Below, piece after piece: positions 35,007 through 48,269 of a DNA stretch of 64,000 nucleotides. The notes beneath the pieces were generated by a model. It searched no databases and had not been told where the DNA came from. It saw only the letters and a list, made by a program, of their open reading frames with translations. Positions within the stretch are counted from its first letter, which is position 1, and the number at the start of each line of letters is the position of its first letter. Source of the DNA: Thelonectria olida (Eukaryota > Ascomycota > Sordariomycetes > Hypocreales > Nectriaceae); contig JAGPYM010000008.1 in the NCBI GenBank assembly GCA_020736575.1, forward strand, positions 1,596,001 through 1,660,000, in the 5' to 3' direction. Made by a program: the position numbers and the translations under genes.

Positions 35007-38000
35007 CTACCTCCCTGCTGTCCCCGTACGCCATACCACATTCTTCTTGTCATCAAGGAGTACACAATCACCGTTGTCCTGTAGTACAAGTACCCGATTC
35101 ACTGGTCCACCCCCAGGAACGTTCGAGTTAGTGCTCCATGCCGGGCGAGGACCGCCATAGCTTCCCTTGAGAAAAACGAGGTTTCCATCAGGTTGCAGGA
35201 CCATCCTATCTGGTTTCTCATACGATGACCACGAGTTTGACGCCCAGACAGGGCTATGCCCAGACGGCCGCAGCGTGCTTGGCTTGCTGAACTTGTACAG
35301 GACAATGTTGCAGTCCCCTTGGAGAACGAAAGCAAAGGCTCCGTTGGGCGATCGGAGGCACTGGTTAGGCCACAGAGTCTGAGAGGTGGCCAGCCGATCT
35401 CCAATGGGCTGTGGCATCCACCAGATAACGTCACCTAGCGGACCTCCCTTTGGTATGACTTGGAAGGTGGCGAGACCGTCGTCACGCATGATGAAGACTA
35501 TCGGCCGGGATGACTCACCCGGGCCTTCCCTCCACATCTGCTTCCCCGCCGAGTCTCGCATTTCGAGATGACCGCTGGGTGTGCAGCAGAGCATCGCAGC
35601 CTCAACCGGAGAAACCTGGTCGCCACGTGGGTTCCAGGCAAAAGAGATGTTTGGCGTCTGGTTCCCGAAGGTTAAAATTGATATCTCGCCCGTTTTGTTG
35701 AAGCTGAAGACGTATTTTCCATTATCTGAGACAAGCTTGTTGTTCAACGTCATGCATTGGCCTGGTGCGAGGCTGCTGTTAGTTTTGCCAGAGGAGTCGA
35801 AAAGCTGCAGCAGCGTCAGTTTCGTGTAACATAGGTTCAGCATAGTCGAACAAGTGGCGCAGAGGCTTACCGCAGTCCCGGAACTCCATGCGCGGTTAGT
35901 TTTCCCACTATAATCGTAAGGATCTGCAGTAATGGGCAAGATTGCCAGATTTCCATCGTTGCCGATACGCAGGCAATTGTCACTGTCATACTCACGGCCC
36001 GGTTGCGAGGACCATCGGACTTGGGCTCCGGCGCCGTACAGGTTGAGTTGCCTGGGGACAAGGCCAAAACACAAACGCGTGACAGTGTCTGACATCGTCG
36101 AGGTGGCCCATAGCAACAGTTTCCCACTGGAATTGGTCTGGTAGACTGCAAAGTTGCCATCGTTCTGCAAAATGGCAGTGTAGATCCCATTAGGTGATGC
36201 GAGCCACTGTCCTTTCGCAAGATACTCTCCAGGACGCAAGAATTCGCTTCCTGCTTTACATTGGACAAGCTGAGGGTGGTTAGAGTGGTTAACAAGAGTT
36301 CGTGACACTGTAGAATATACAAGAGACAACTTACGTCAACGGGCTCATATGGCTGGACAAGGCTGGCGTTTGTTGACCAGATAATGGTGCCGTCGGAAAT
36401 CAGGACAACCGCGCCATCATCTCTCACAATCAGCTGACCACGCCCTCCCTTGAGCCTGCGACGCGTCCCCGTCTGCCACACGTTCCAGGTGCGGTCTACG
36501 ACTAGGTTATCGTCTTCACCCAGAGTGACACTCAATGGTCGAGTACTAAAGTCAGTGTTGATGGCCCAGATAGGCCGTGAGACATCGTACAAGACAAAAT
36601 TCCCGTCGCCTTGGAAAACAAGGGCGAATCTGCCATTCGGAGACGCGAGCCGGTCGTCCGGCCACAGCACCTCGCCAACTTGGAGTCGATCCTTTTGGGA
36701 TGGTGGCCACTGGGCCTTTTTGCCGGTTTGCCAGATGATGGTCTTCCCGTCAGCGGCGCGGATAACGGCGTTTCCGTCCTCCTGGAGGACGAGGCTCGCT
36801 CCAGCGCGGCCATCGCTGGGAGCCTTGCTGGCAGTATCAGTTGACCAGCGCACAGAGCTGACTGAGCCATCTACCGCCACCTGCTGGAGTTCAAGATTGC
36901 CATTCAACATCATGGCAGCTCTCAAATTCTTCGAGTCCGTGCCATATGTGTTTGACGCCCACAGAGCTCGATTGAGCTGGGCCACAACAAAATTGCCGTC
37001 ACCCTGCAGGGCGAAGCGTAATTTCCCACCGGCAGCGACCAGGTACTCTCCCGCTTTCAACCATTCACCAGGGTTCAGTGTGTTCTTGGGGGCCGCCATC
37101 CGACCTGTTACCCAGCTGCCAGCGATGCGACTTCCCGTCACCGTGACATCCATGACAGCTCGGGTATGAACATACACGGCTACCATGGGCATGACACCGT
37201 CGCTTGGTGTGGGCATGCCTAGTAGTTTCGGATCTACCTTCTTCTCCCATTTGGTTGTGGTTATAGGAAGCAGCTCCCTCACCAGCTCTTGGCCGGCAAC
37301 GCGCGAATCTGGATCGCTCGACAGACTCGCCAGGACCTCCCATTGAAGCTTGCCAATGTCCTGGTACTTCTCTGGAGCCTTGGCTTCGGCAGGCTGATTT
37401 GAGGTCCAATCTGCCTGGACATTCGGGCCATTTACTACCAATACTGACGGTCCATTCTTCATAGTAAAGTCGGTGTTCAGCCTACTCTTCCAGACCTCGT
37501 CGTCTACCGTCACTATGTCAACTGGCATCCATGTCTCAGACATGAAGGTTTCGGTCCCCGGGGACTTTGCTCCCAAGGAGTCAGTGTAAGAGATGCGAGC
37601 CCATGCGTACACTCCGGTGGCGCCTTTGAGATCTGGTCGATTTAGTTCAAGTGAAGTGTTGACGAGTTTATCCTCAGTAACTGATGTCTGTTTAGGGTCG
37701 GGGATCTGGTCGTTGCTGGGCTTGGTATTGGTCGGGAGCACAACTATGTCCCAGGATAGCTTGCTCGCAGTAGCTCCGGCCGTGAATGCCGCCGGCTTTG
37801 CTTTGGACAGGTCCAAGCGGAAGACGCCATTTTTTGGAAAGAACTTGGCTTCCGGCTTCGTCGTTAAGTTGAGATTCTGGCGGATCTGCAACCTGGCATT
37901 TGCGAGCTGAGTAGGGGCGTTTTTAAGCGCACTTTGATACGCTGTCCTGAGGTTCTCGAAGCGAGCGAGCTTGGCCACTTCAATGCTGCTGAGATTCCTA

Positions 38001-41000
38001 GCCGCCTTCAAGCACTCGATGGCTCGTTCAAGTAACGTGAGCGTTTCGCTTGCGACGGTCATAAACTCAGCAAACGCAGCCAGAGCTTCCCCGAGGCCCA
38101 CAAGCGCAGCTACAACCGCACCGGCAACGAGGACGACTTCAACAACTGTCTTGAATTTGTCCCACCAGCTTGTCGGTTGCTCATTCGGGTTTGGCTTCTT
38201 GCCTGGATCCTTGTCGTCAGGGGGCAAATTGTCGTCGACGACGGGCCAAATATTTGGAGGCGCAATCTTTCGACATAGAAGCGCCGCAATGACCTTCTTG
38301 GCTAGATTCTTGACGGTCATACAGCCAAAGATCTTGGCTGTGTTTTCCTTGTTTGTCAAGATTTGCTCACCGAGTCTAGTCAGGCTGGCATTCGTCTTGA
38401 GCGATTCGCAGATGCAGTCAAGTAAGCCACTGAATGAGAAGATGTCGGGCTTGAGTTCGACGGTGAGGTTAGCAGGCATGTCAAAGTCCACGCTGAGCTC
38501 GTTGCTGTTCAAGATGGATAAGTTGAATTTGCCCCCAATCAGGACTGTGAGTGCCCCTTTCTTGACCCCGCCCATCCCAATCGTCCATGAAAACTTGGTC
38601 TTGACTATCTTGTCAAACAGCTTGCCAACGAGTTTCTCACATTGAGTATCAACCTTGTTTGAGCCCAAACGTAGGGCTTCTTCAATGTCGAGATCCAGAT
38701 TCTTCTTGATGTTAATGCCATTGAATGAGAAGCGCCCCTTTTCATACCTGATGGTTATGGAGAGGGGACCCTTGATCTCTGTGTCTCCGATGGGAATGGA
38801 CTTGTCGTAACTTGCCGTCCCTTCGTACGCCCCGCCGCTCTGGTACTTCAAGCTGAGGCTGAAGCCATCTTGTTTGAGGATGCTGATGCCGGACGAAACC
38901 TCGAACTGTTTCTTCGCCTGTGTCTGCATCCCACCAGTCTTTGTTTCGCTCAGAGATGAGATGGTAACTTGCGGTCCGATCGAGCTTGCGGTTTTCGTCA
39001 AGACGCAGAATCCGAAATCGATTTCGCCTTGGTACGCTCCGCTGATCTCAACCCCGTTCTTCCGGATGCCCACAAGGATAACAAACTTCTCCTCGAGAAT
39101 ATCAATCGTCGCGCTGAGATTGAAACCCGGACGCAAAGTCACTGGCGTTGCATCCTCTGGCTTTCCTGTAGTACTGCCTAACACGACCGTCTCGTCCTTG
39201 GAGTCGGTGCTTCTTAGGTAGTAAACTCGGGCAGACTTGAGCTTGATGTCCTCATAATCACTCGGCCAGCTTTCTCCAACCGTAGCGCTCTTCTTCCCAT
39301 TGATGATGTCTGTGTAAACCTGACTGACGGGCACTTCGTTGACGATATCAAACACCAATGCACGGGGAACCGCTCCGATGAAAACCACTTGCCCCCCCAG
39401 CGAGCGATTGAAAACATCAATACTGCCGTGGATGATGCATGAGAACTCCTTCTTTGTAGCGCCTGGTTTTGAGGGTGAAATAGTTCCTCTCAGCTTGGAC
39501 ATCTTGAGCGATACTCCAAACATCTCCGGGAAAGCGATGACCTGCAATTCGGCCGTCTTCTGTGAGTCCCCGCTAGTTGGCAACGTAGGAATGGAAAAGG
39601 TTTGTGTCTGTGGTGTAGGAAATGTCGGGTTGATACTGGCATTGGTGATGCTAGGCACGGGAACTGTTGTTGAGGCTGTCGATTGTGTAGTAGACGTGGT
39701 TGCCGGAGCTGGCGTTGTAGAAGCCGTGGTGGTAGGAACCGCAGAGGGTGCCGTGAACTCGAATCCCGTTTGTTCGTCTTGGGTCCAGTAGGCAACGTTG
39801 AACTTGTACGTGTGATCCTTGTCAAAATAGAACTCAAGGCGGCCGTTCAGTTCGATCTTGTGTTTCTTTCCACTATATGATCCCTGACCGTATCTGAGAA
39901 TGAACAAGCCGTCAAACATTCGGAAATCGGTCATTGTAATGCTGTATGTGGCAGGAACCCCTTTTGTTGTTGGAATCATTGCTTCAAAGTCGACCCTTGG
40001 TGGCTTCCCTGGGTCGGGGTCGGAGCTGAGAGCCAGCATTTTGCTCAGCTTTGTGCGGTCATCGAGAACAATGCGAGCTTGAACGCGAACGCCCTTGCGG
40101 ATCAGTGGCGCCTCTGGTAGCGCCGACGGAGAAGTCATCAATTCTGCGCCCTTTGCAGCTATGGAAGCAGATTCTTTCAGGGCAGTGGAAGACTTGACCA
40201 ATGGACCAGACGGCAGAGTATCCTTCTGCTCTGACGGGGCAGGAACAACACCATTGAGCAGATCGAGTTGGGTTTGGATCTCGGCAGCTGAGATATCATC
40301 AGAAGAGAGCTGCGCGGAGATGCCTACTTTGTCAAATGAAAGCCAGGCGCTACCGAGTTCGTCGTCACTGGTGGCCAATGACGGCCACAGCGCAGTGACA
40401 CTCTCCAGATCGAGGCAGAGAAGGTAGCTGTATGTTGTCTTCTTGGCCGTGCCACTCGCTGTAAGATCATTCTGTTCTCGTTCGCGAATCCAAAGGAGAG
40501 CCTGGCCAACGTTCACAATGCGGCCAGTAACGATGAAGTTCTTTCGGCCAAAGTCCAATACCAGTTTCGACAATGCATCGTCCTGTTTGAATGCCAGATC
40601 TTGCTGAGTGATCTCTGGGGCAAGCGTCTTCCACGGCTGTGCTTGACCACCAACGGCATTGACAATCTCAGCAACATCATTGGATGGACTTGGGGTGGGC
40701 TGGCCGGGGGCTGAGGGTGGACGTGCTGTCCTCCGCAGCTCAGCGATCAGGATAGCATTCTTGGTTGAACCCGCAGTAATGTGAAGGACTGCACCAGCCT
40801 GAGTAGAGGTAAGAGATTTCAATGCCAACGAACCGTAGATCATCGCCTCGTATGAACTGGCCTTGCCCAAGTTCTTGACAACTCGCCCTCCGATGCCAGT
40901 CAGTTTGATCTCCAAGCTGCCAAACTGCCCGATAGCCTTATCCAGAGTTGTGTCCCCGCCATAAATCTCAAACTTCTCTCCAGGAACATAATCGGCAGTC

Positions 41001-44000
41001 ACCAGCGTCATGCGGAGTGGTGAGGGCAGGTTGACGTTCGGGGGAGTGGCGGTCTTGCCAGAGCCCAGATAGCGTTCAGCCATTTTCTCAAAGGTCAGAA
41101 GCCTGCCCTGTGGCGTGCTCTTGGCCATACTCAGGTCACCGTAGTAGCGATACCTCCAGGTCGGCGCGTTGTCGTTGCCTTCCTTGGTAGCTATGTACTG
41201 GAGCCCGAGTATCAAGTCTTGAGGCAGTCTCAGGTATGCCCAGATGGTTCCTTGGAACGGAGCCTTGGTGTTTGTGCGATCGTAATCCACCTTCAAGCTG
41301 AGTCCCTCCAAAACGATATCGGGCATGTCAGGCAGCGGGTACTTTTGTTGCGACTCGATAACGATGCGCAAGGACTCGATTTGCACCTTCGTGGCGCCTT
41401 TTGCTCCAAACGCGACATTGCCAGAGGCATGCAGGATGTTCAGTCCGGATAAGAAGTCGAGTTTTTGACTTCCATCCGGTACTTTGGGGTCCGGCAGAGT
41501 ACCTGGCCACTTGAACAGACCGACGAGACTTTTGATGGACAGTGTAGTCTCAAGGCTGTCACTTGGGGGTGTAATGACAACCGAGATTGAGGATGGCTTG
41601 CCGGCTCCCCAAGTAGCCAGCAAACTGACTGACGCACTGGTGCCCTTACCAGTCGTGGTGCCGCGTAAGTTCAGCATCGCAGGGGTTGGTCCCATCTTCT
41701 CGCCGTCCCTGAGATGCAGTGCTGTGTCGTTCTTTGGTATAGTGGCTCGCTCAGCCACATAACTGAGCTCGAGCTTGCCGATCGCGACCTTGTCAACTTC
41801 CACACTCTCATTTTTGGTGAGTGAGATGGAAAATGCGGTAGGCTTAAAGGTAGTAACATTGAACTGAACCGCCGCCTGGACAAGGCCGAGATCACCGATC
41901 ATGTCCAGAAGCTGACTTGATTGCAACTCTAGCTGCAGGAGTTTGAGCAAGTCACTGATCTTTCGTGGCTTGACAACACTGAACAGGATTGAGAGCGTCT
42001 GCTCCATGGCATCATACGTAACAGACGCGGCGAAATTCCGATCTCGAGTCGCTGCTTCCACGGAAACAGATAGGTATTTCTGCGGCTTGTTTGTCTGCGC
42101 TTCTACCGCAGTCACCCAATCAATCTTTGCTTGCGCATCGAACAGAACAAAGCCACCAAACTTCAGATTAGGCAAAGTCAGCTCCAGAGCTGAACCGGAC
42201 ACCACAATAGACTTATCCTGTCTCGCAAGGTCAATCTTGATGCGGTCTAAGGTGACCTGTGTGATGGCGTTGACGATTTCGGGGAAGGGCAGATCCTTCA
42301 GCATTGGCAGGTCAATCTCCGTCGCTTGGAGCACGTTGCCAATGTTGAGACCTCCCGGTGCTGTGATCTCAATCGAACCTATACACAATCACGGTCAGAT
42401 GGTGCAGTTAACAATTCGGTGGGTGCGTGACAAACTTACCAGGGGTATCGCTCTGCGGGAGGACCAGTGATGCTTCCAGTCGTTTCGTGTCCAGTGCAAG
42501 TACGCCTCGGGCGCGCGCCTCCCAGAATCCAGCACAGTATTGTAGATCAACTTCGGCAGAAACAAGTCTGATCTTCTTGTAGATGGGAAGGTCTTCCAGG
42601 GTAAAGCCGAGTGCAAACTCCCCGAGGGTGTACGAGCTTGCTTTGCCGGAATTCTTCTGCTCCTGTAGAGCCACGGACAGGTTCTTCAGCTGGAGCTTGT
42701 TCAGCTCGCCTAGTATAGGTAGTGTCTGAGTGAGCTGATCAAGTTCCGCACCGTATCCTACAGCACGAACAACATCTGGAACTGTGACACCGTTATCAGA
42801 GCTTGAGATGGCGATCCGATAGTCGTACCCGTTGGTTCCTGAGATGGGCTCTGCCATGAGGACTGCCTTCAGGCGACGCTTTTGAGCTGCCGGTTTCTGG
42901 ACCACGACCTCGATCTCAAAGTCCAATGCAACGGCCAAAGCCCGCATTCCAGAGTCCAGAGGATTGCGGACTTCCACATACGCAGTCGCATCAAACGTCT
43001 TCGTACCGTTCGCATCATATATGGGGAGCGAGGAAGGAAGGAGATTGCGCCAGTCGGTCAGTGATGTGCGCGCAAAGATACTCGAGATCTCGTATTTCCC
43101 AATTCGAGGGACCTGCTGGCTAACGACGAAGCCGATGCCGCTGTGCTTCAGCTGGGTCAGGGGAGAAGTTGAGAACGGGACGGCTTTCTTCTGGCTAAAG
43201 TCGTCGAGCTTCTCTTCAGACTTGCTTCCTGGAGCGGCGGTCTTGATGCCTGCCTTCCAGAGCTGGGAGATGTTGGAAAGAGGTGTGTCGAACTTCTGAG
43301 CTGTAAACGTCCAAGCCACGGCAGCAGGATTCATCATATCTGTCGATGGCGAATCCGTCATGTTGACCTCAAATGTGAGCTGCACGTCTGAGACGGTGAC
43401 GCCGCCTTTGAACTGGATGATCTCCTTCGTAGTACCAGCGTTCAAGAGAATTATTTTAACATTCTCAAGCACGACTGTACCGTTGGCAATCTGCAAAGCC
43501 TCCTTGACGGCATCCCCTAGCTTCGATACGGTCGATACCAACTGAATTTCTGCTTCTTGGACGAAGAATTCGCCCACAGGTAACGGCAAGACCACCGCCG
43601 AGGAGCGATCTACGTCAAAAGCTTGCTGCAAAAACTGGTGTTTTATGAGGATTGCAGGGAGACGATCCATGAGGAACATTGTCATGTCTTGTGGGGTGCG
43701 ACGAGTCAAAAGTCCAAGCAGCTTTGGCAAGGCCAATGCCTTGAAGTCGGGAGCCACCGGCGGGCTGCTGTTCTTGCACAGAGTCGAGAGAATCGTGTTC
43801 AAGCTCGAAGGTCGACTTTGAACATCTCCCGGGAGGATGTTATGTGAAAACTTCACGCTCACTGTCCCCCCCCAAGCACGACATTCGTGCTCACCGCGAT
43901 GCCCTTTTCTTGTGACCAGTCGATATTCATTGCGCCCTCGCTAACCTTGAGGTCGGCGTCATCAATTTTCACGGAAGTGGCGCCGGGGGGCGTGAATGCG

Positions 44001-47000
44001 ATTTGGGCGCCAAGGACAGCTGCATTGAATGCCAAATCTTCAAAGGTGACTTTCACGTCGTCGGTGCGTATCTTGGCGTCCAGTGCTGCCTTTTCGATAG
44101 GACGGGTGAATTTGACTTGCTCCATATTCCTGGATCCTAGCAGTATTGCTAGAGTATCTCGAACGCTCCAGGGTTGTCCAGGACTGGTGAACCTGATCGA
44201 CGCGGCTTTACAAAACACTTCCAGTGATGTCGTACGCGGGCCTATCTTCTCACCTTTCCCTGCCAAAGCCGTCGTTGTCTGCACGGGAACTGCGGGGGCC
44301 GTCCTCGAATTCGTAGACATGGTAGTTGTCGTCGAAGGGGCAACTGTAATCACTGTGCCTGGCTGAACCACTGCCGCCACGGGCTGCTGAATAGGCAGAA
44401 CACGACCTGGCATCTGCTGAGTCAAACTTGCGCCCGGTGCAACCTGTACAACCTGGGGAAGCACCATGAGGTTCAGGTCCGGGATAGTCTGTCGGCTGCT
44501 TCCAACGTTCAGAAAGCTGACGTTCATGTTGGGTGCAGGGGCAATGTTCGGTGGCGGTGGTGTATGTTTCTCGAACTTGAACAGCAACGTCTCGTAGGAG
44601 CCATTATTCGCAATCAATGCGTGCAAACCTGCACTATTAAAGCATCCGATATGCGCATCATCCGTTGGATATGACTTGTAAGCGCAAATCAGCCACTCGT
44701 CGTTATTGTTCTCGAAATAGATCAAGTAACCACCATTTGGCTTGCCACGCAACCAGAAGGTATAGTCGGCTCCAGGGTGGTCGAGAGGGATAACATGGAT
44801 GGCAACCATATCGTCCTTGAAGGTGAGCTCTCGACCGCTCTCCCAATTCTCCTGGATCTCATGGAGCGGCGCGGCGTTCTGGAGAAGGTGAGGTTGTTGG
44901 TTCGCCATGTTGGTTAGATCCAGTTTCCAGTCGAGCAAAGTGGCATTTTGACAGTTGATGGTGTACACCGCGCGCCCGGACGACCTTCTAGGAAGCACCG
45001 TCTTGTCCGTCTCGAGAGTCTTGTAGAGAGTCTCCAAATCGCCCACACCGTTCTGCATCGAAATGGCATCCGTCCGACTGAGAAACTCTCTATTAGCGGC
45101 CCCTCCGGTGAAAGCCTGGCTACCGTCAATGGACATGTAAACACCCCGTGCCAAGTATTTGATAGTGAGAAAGCCATTGGCGCCAAGCGCGGCATCCAAG
45201 GCAACCTTAGCGGCCGCGTCGTCTTTGCCTGAGGCTCTGTATACCCAGTACAGGAGCGAGCAGATAGGGCTGGGAGAGATTGCAAAGCCGTTGGTGATGA
45301 ACAAGCACCGATTCAGTCGACGGCTGGCAACAACCATGGCAAGCCCGGCGATGACCGATGGGCTTGGATGTCCGTGGCTGCCATTGGCGCTCACAACATA
45401 CGTATCCGAGTCAAATCTGTCATAGAAGTCTTGGACGCGTCTGATCGAGTCGAGACTGGTGTAGTAGGCAAGCCAATACTTGGTCGATTTCTTTGTCTCC
45501 TCCCAGTTCCAGAAGGACCAGAAGTCAGTGGGAACGAATACTGCCTCATTCGACTGTGCACGGAACGTATCCCAGCTAAAAAAGGGATTAATTCGTCTCA
45601 GGCTGTATTTGGCAAACTTGGTGTCAGCTGGGTCCAGGCTCGGATTTTTCCTCGCATAGTCCGTCCACTGCGAAACGGCGTTGAATGCGTCTTTACGGGT
45701 CTTGTCCCAGAGCTTTTCATATACATCGATTGGGCTGACATCCTTATAGCAACCGGGAATTTGGACCTGTGGTCTCTGATCAAGAGCGCCGGTGTAGCCT
45801 GCATGTATCAAGAAGGAGGCGTGGCGTCTCCGGAGCGATGCAAGCCATTCGCAGTAGTCACTGTTTGTAGGAGGGTGCAGGACCGGGGTGAGACATTCCG
45901 TGAGGACCATCTGAAGCAAGGCACACGCTTCGTTCAGACATGCGGTTGCATCCGGCGAGGTTGCTGAAGGACAAAAGAAAGGCTCTCGGTGTGATGGCTC
46001 GTGGTTGATCCACTGGGCCGGATCCTGGTCGTACATGACGCCCCAGGTTTGCTCAGCCAGCTCGCGAACAGCGCACTCGACAGCGATTTTCTGGTCCTCC
46101 GTTGCAGGGTTGTTGACGTCTCCGATGAGGTTCCCGCTGTTGTCCTTGCCGATGAGCTGTGAATTCCTCACGCTGCCGTGATGTTGGATCTTGTAAACCT
46201 GGATATGGTCTAGGTTGAGAGGATTATAGGTCGTCCAGCTGCAATTGTTCACAATGCGATAGCCGACATTATCTCCTGTTGTGACGATGCAGCCACCGGC
46301 CTTGGGAGCGTCGGTCCACATGATGATACTACTGAGATTGGTGGTGGAATCGTCCAAGTCCGCCATTCGGGGGACGATGCGAACCATTTCCCGCGGCGAT
46401 GCACCAGTACCCTCAGAAGCCGCGTCGAGGTCATCCGGTATGACGTGAGTTCCCGGTGGGAAAAGTGGCGGCACATTGGGCGCCGAGCGAGAGTACACAC
46501 ATAGGTCTTTGAAGGCCGGATAGGCAAACTTGATACCAGTCACGGGATCATCAACTTTGTTCAAGGCATCTTTGAACTTCTTGGGTTTCAGAACCGCATC
46601 GAATTTCTCAAAAGCAGAGTCGATCTTCTCGTTATCAAGAACATAACTGTTCCCCTTCCACTTCCTAGCCCGGGATACGTAGAGATTCCCGTTGAAAATC
46701 ATGGCCGGTGGGGGGTTCACAGCTGGGAGAGGGTTGGTGACTTGATATGCTGAAGGCAACGACGTCTTGATGAGCTTGAGAATGCCTTCATAGTGGTCCT
46801 CATCGGTGTGAGAGTTGATGATGGCAGAGGGCTGAAGCGGAGTGTTGGCCTGATTAGGCCATTTTGCCCAGATATCGGCGACGCTTGCAGTGAAGTACTT
46901 GGAATAGGGTGCAGCTTTTTTCGCATCGTAGGGAGCATCGGAAGGGCCACCATCGGTGATGACAAAGACCCTGTTGCCGTCGATCTTATACTCCAGAACA

Positions 47001-47065
47001 AAAGCGTCTCCACGCCCGGCATAGATGACATGGAGCGTCGGGCTGGGTGCCTCGACGTTCGCCAT
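35007..47065 (-). CDS. Giant protein (about 3,955 codons): MBL-fold hydrolase N-terminus, beta-rich body, bulb-type lectin C-terminus; one apparent frameshift
   Basis: Exons on the minus strand: 47065-42440, 42378-36335, 36269-35871 and 35804-35007, with GT-AG introns of 61, 65 and 66 bp. The first exon changes frame once, at a G run (43866-43873). Residues about 10-300 form a metallo-beta-lactamase fold: GRGDAFVLEY, metal motif H86-T-D-E-D-H91, TTGD (Asp 265) and KIQHHGS (His 295-296), closest to ComEC/Rec2-type domains. About 2,600 residues of beta-rich, repetitive sequence follow that I cannot assign with confidence; it reminds me of the DUF6603-type giant proteins. A hydrophobic helical stretch (VVEVVLVAGAVVAALVGLG) lies near 2945, then from about 3310 there are around five bulb-type lectin modules. 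There is no signal peptide. A TATAAG lies about 70 bp upstream of the ATG. Function unknown; a role in carbohydrate recognition or defence is inference. Confidence 0.75.
35010..37090 (-). repeat. Array of about five bulb-type (B_lectin) modules in the giant protein
   Basis: Diverged tandem copies of a roughly 110-residue module. Each begins with a G-E/Q-x-L-x-x-x-x-x-L-x-S-x-N-G-like turn and contains the mannose-lectin signature. Examples are LQGDGNFVVAQ, FQGDGNFVLYD, LQNDGNFAVYQ and LQGDCNIVLYK, compared with the QxDxNxVxY sugar site of monocot lectins. The second and third keep most of the site (Q, D, N, Y). The first lacks the Tyr and another (FNKTGEISIL) is degenerate, so only some are likely to bind sugar. 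Confidence 0.8.
43866..43873 (-). other. Run of eight G where the giant reading frame shifts
   Basis: Upstream frame ends at a TGA (43861-43859) just after the G run; the downstream frame is open through the same place and has no ATG of its own nearby. The two protein halves join smoothly across the run, and a change of one base in run length would make the frame continuous. No GT-AG intron fits. Confidence 0.75.
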
Positions 47066-47133
47066 ATTGAATGTGAGTGTGCTGCTCGACAGACCGAAGA
47101 AGATGGGTTGCCATCTCGGGTATGGCTCTTCGA

Positions 47134-47139
47134 CTTATA
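47134..47139 (-). promoter_or_regulatory. Candidate TATA element of the giant gene
   Basis: TATAAG on the minus strand about 70 bases before the ATG at 47065. Confidence 0.35.
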
Positions 47140-48184
47140 GGGGAGTGTCATCTTAGACTACCACCCGCCGGTGCCGCCAATGGAAGGTCCGGCCCGTACT
47201 CGGCGGCGCGGCGGAAGATGATGTGGGGGAAGCCACGACAATGTACTCACTCACGCGGCCTAGTGCGGAGGGATAGGCAGTTTGAAGGTATGGATATCCA
47301 ATAGTCCCGTGTCACTCAAAGACATGGCAAGGTGACAGTGGCTGAACTATTGGCAGCTAGACCATCCACCTCTACCGCGCCGCACGGATGAGGACCTCCG
47401 CATGCACGATTTGCCTGCCGTCAACCGCGAAAGCCTGCAAGCCTTACTCTCAGCCAGCCACAGACCAGTCCATCTTTCTGCGTACAATCAGCTGAAGACC
47501 CTTGCGTCCATCGCAGTCGCGTTAGGAGACGGGGGTATGGGGCAATGACGTCGAGTCCATACGCAAATTGAGAAAGAGAACGGCCTAGATGTGCCTATGC
47601 ACGGGAGGAGGTGGGGGGACACTCAAGTATCCGCTGACATCACAAGCTTCTTTTTGTTTGTTTTTTATTTATATTGTCTTCTCTGCCATAGATTGCAGCG
47701 CTATTTGAGTAGGGAAAAAGACCTAATGGGTCTGACGGACGATCCGGCGTTGGTCTGGTCCCGGCCTTAGGTCTTGTCCTCCCTGACTCCTCTGGCACAA
47801 TTGACTTTTCGAGTCTTTCACTTCCCCGTGATCCGAAACTATTTGGCCCTCTTAAAATTCTGGTCTCGTGTGGTTTCGACCCTTCCTTCTGGCACTTCTA
47901 ACATTCCTACATATCTCTCCGATTATCCCCAGACATTCAAGATCATCTGGTCAAATGATTTATTGGCTAGCCGCATCGCTTCGATAGTTAAGTTGTGCTT
48001 TCACCTGAGATTCATGTTCCCAAGAGTGGAGAACAAGTCATAGGTCATGTCCTGTCAACGACAAATGACAAATGGTTCCTTAGCTCGTGATAGCAGGAAG
48101 CAGTGATACGACACTAACAAGAGCTACCTAGATACAATCGTTGTATCCATGGTGCTTGAAGTGTTACCCAGAGAGGCAAAAATG
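47140..48184. other. Upstream region of the giant gene
   Basis: 1 kb without a supported gene. It has a T-rich patch at 47649-47675 and nothing recognisable otherwise. It ends at the tRNA gene. Confidence 0.45.
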
Positions 48185-48258
48185 TGATTCCGCCCGGGCT
48201 CGAACCGGGGACCTTCTCGGTGTTAACGAGATGCCATAACCAGCTAGACCACGGAACC
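48185..48258 (-). tRNA. tRNA-Val (anticodon AAC)
   Basis: A 74 nt minus-strand cloverleaf. The acceptor stem GGTTCCG pairs with CGGAATC (one G-U). The anticodon stem TCTCG/CGAGA encloses the loop TTAACAC with anticodon AAC. The T arm is CCCGG-TTCGAGC-CCGGG. The discriminator base is A. No intron. Confidence 0.95.
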
Positions 48259-48269
48259 TGCTGTAATTA

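Noticed and set aside
34661..35131. 156-codon + strand frame as the last exon of the broken secreted-protein gene
   Set aside because: It overlaps the coding C-terminal exon of the giant gene on the other strand and has none of the cysteine pattern expected.
42408..43862. Separate gene on the minus strand starting at 43862
   Set aside because: The apparent start is GTG, not ATG, and the protein begins in the middle of a beta module that continues smoothly from the upstream frame; it is the middle of the giant gene after the G-run frame change.
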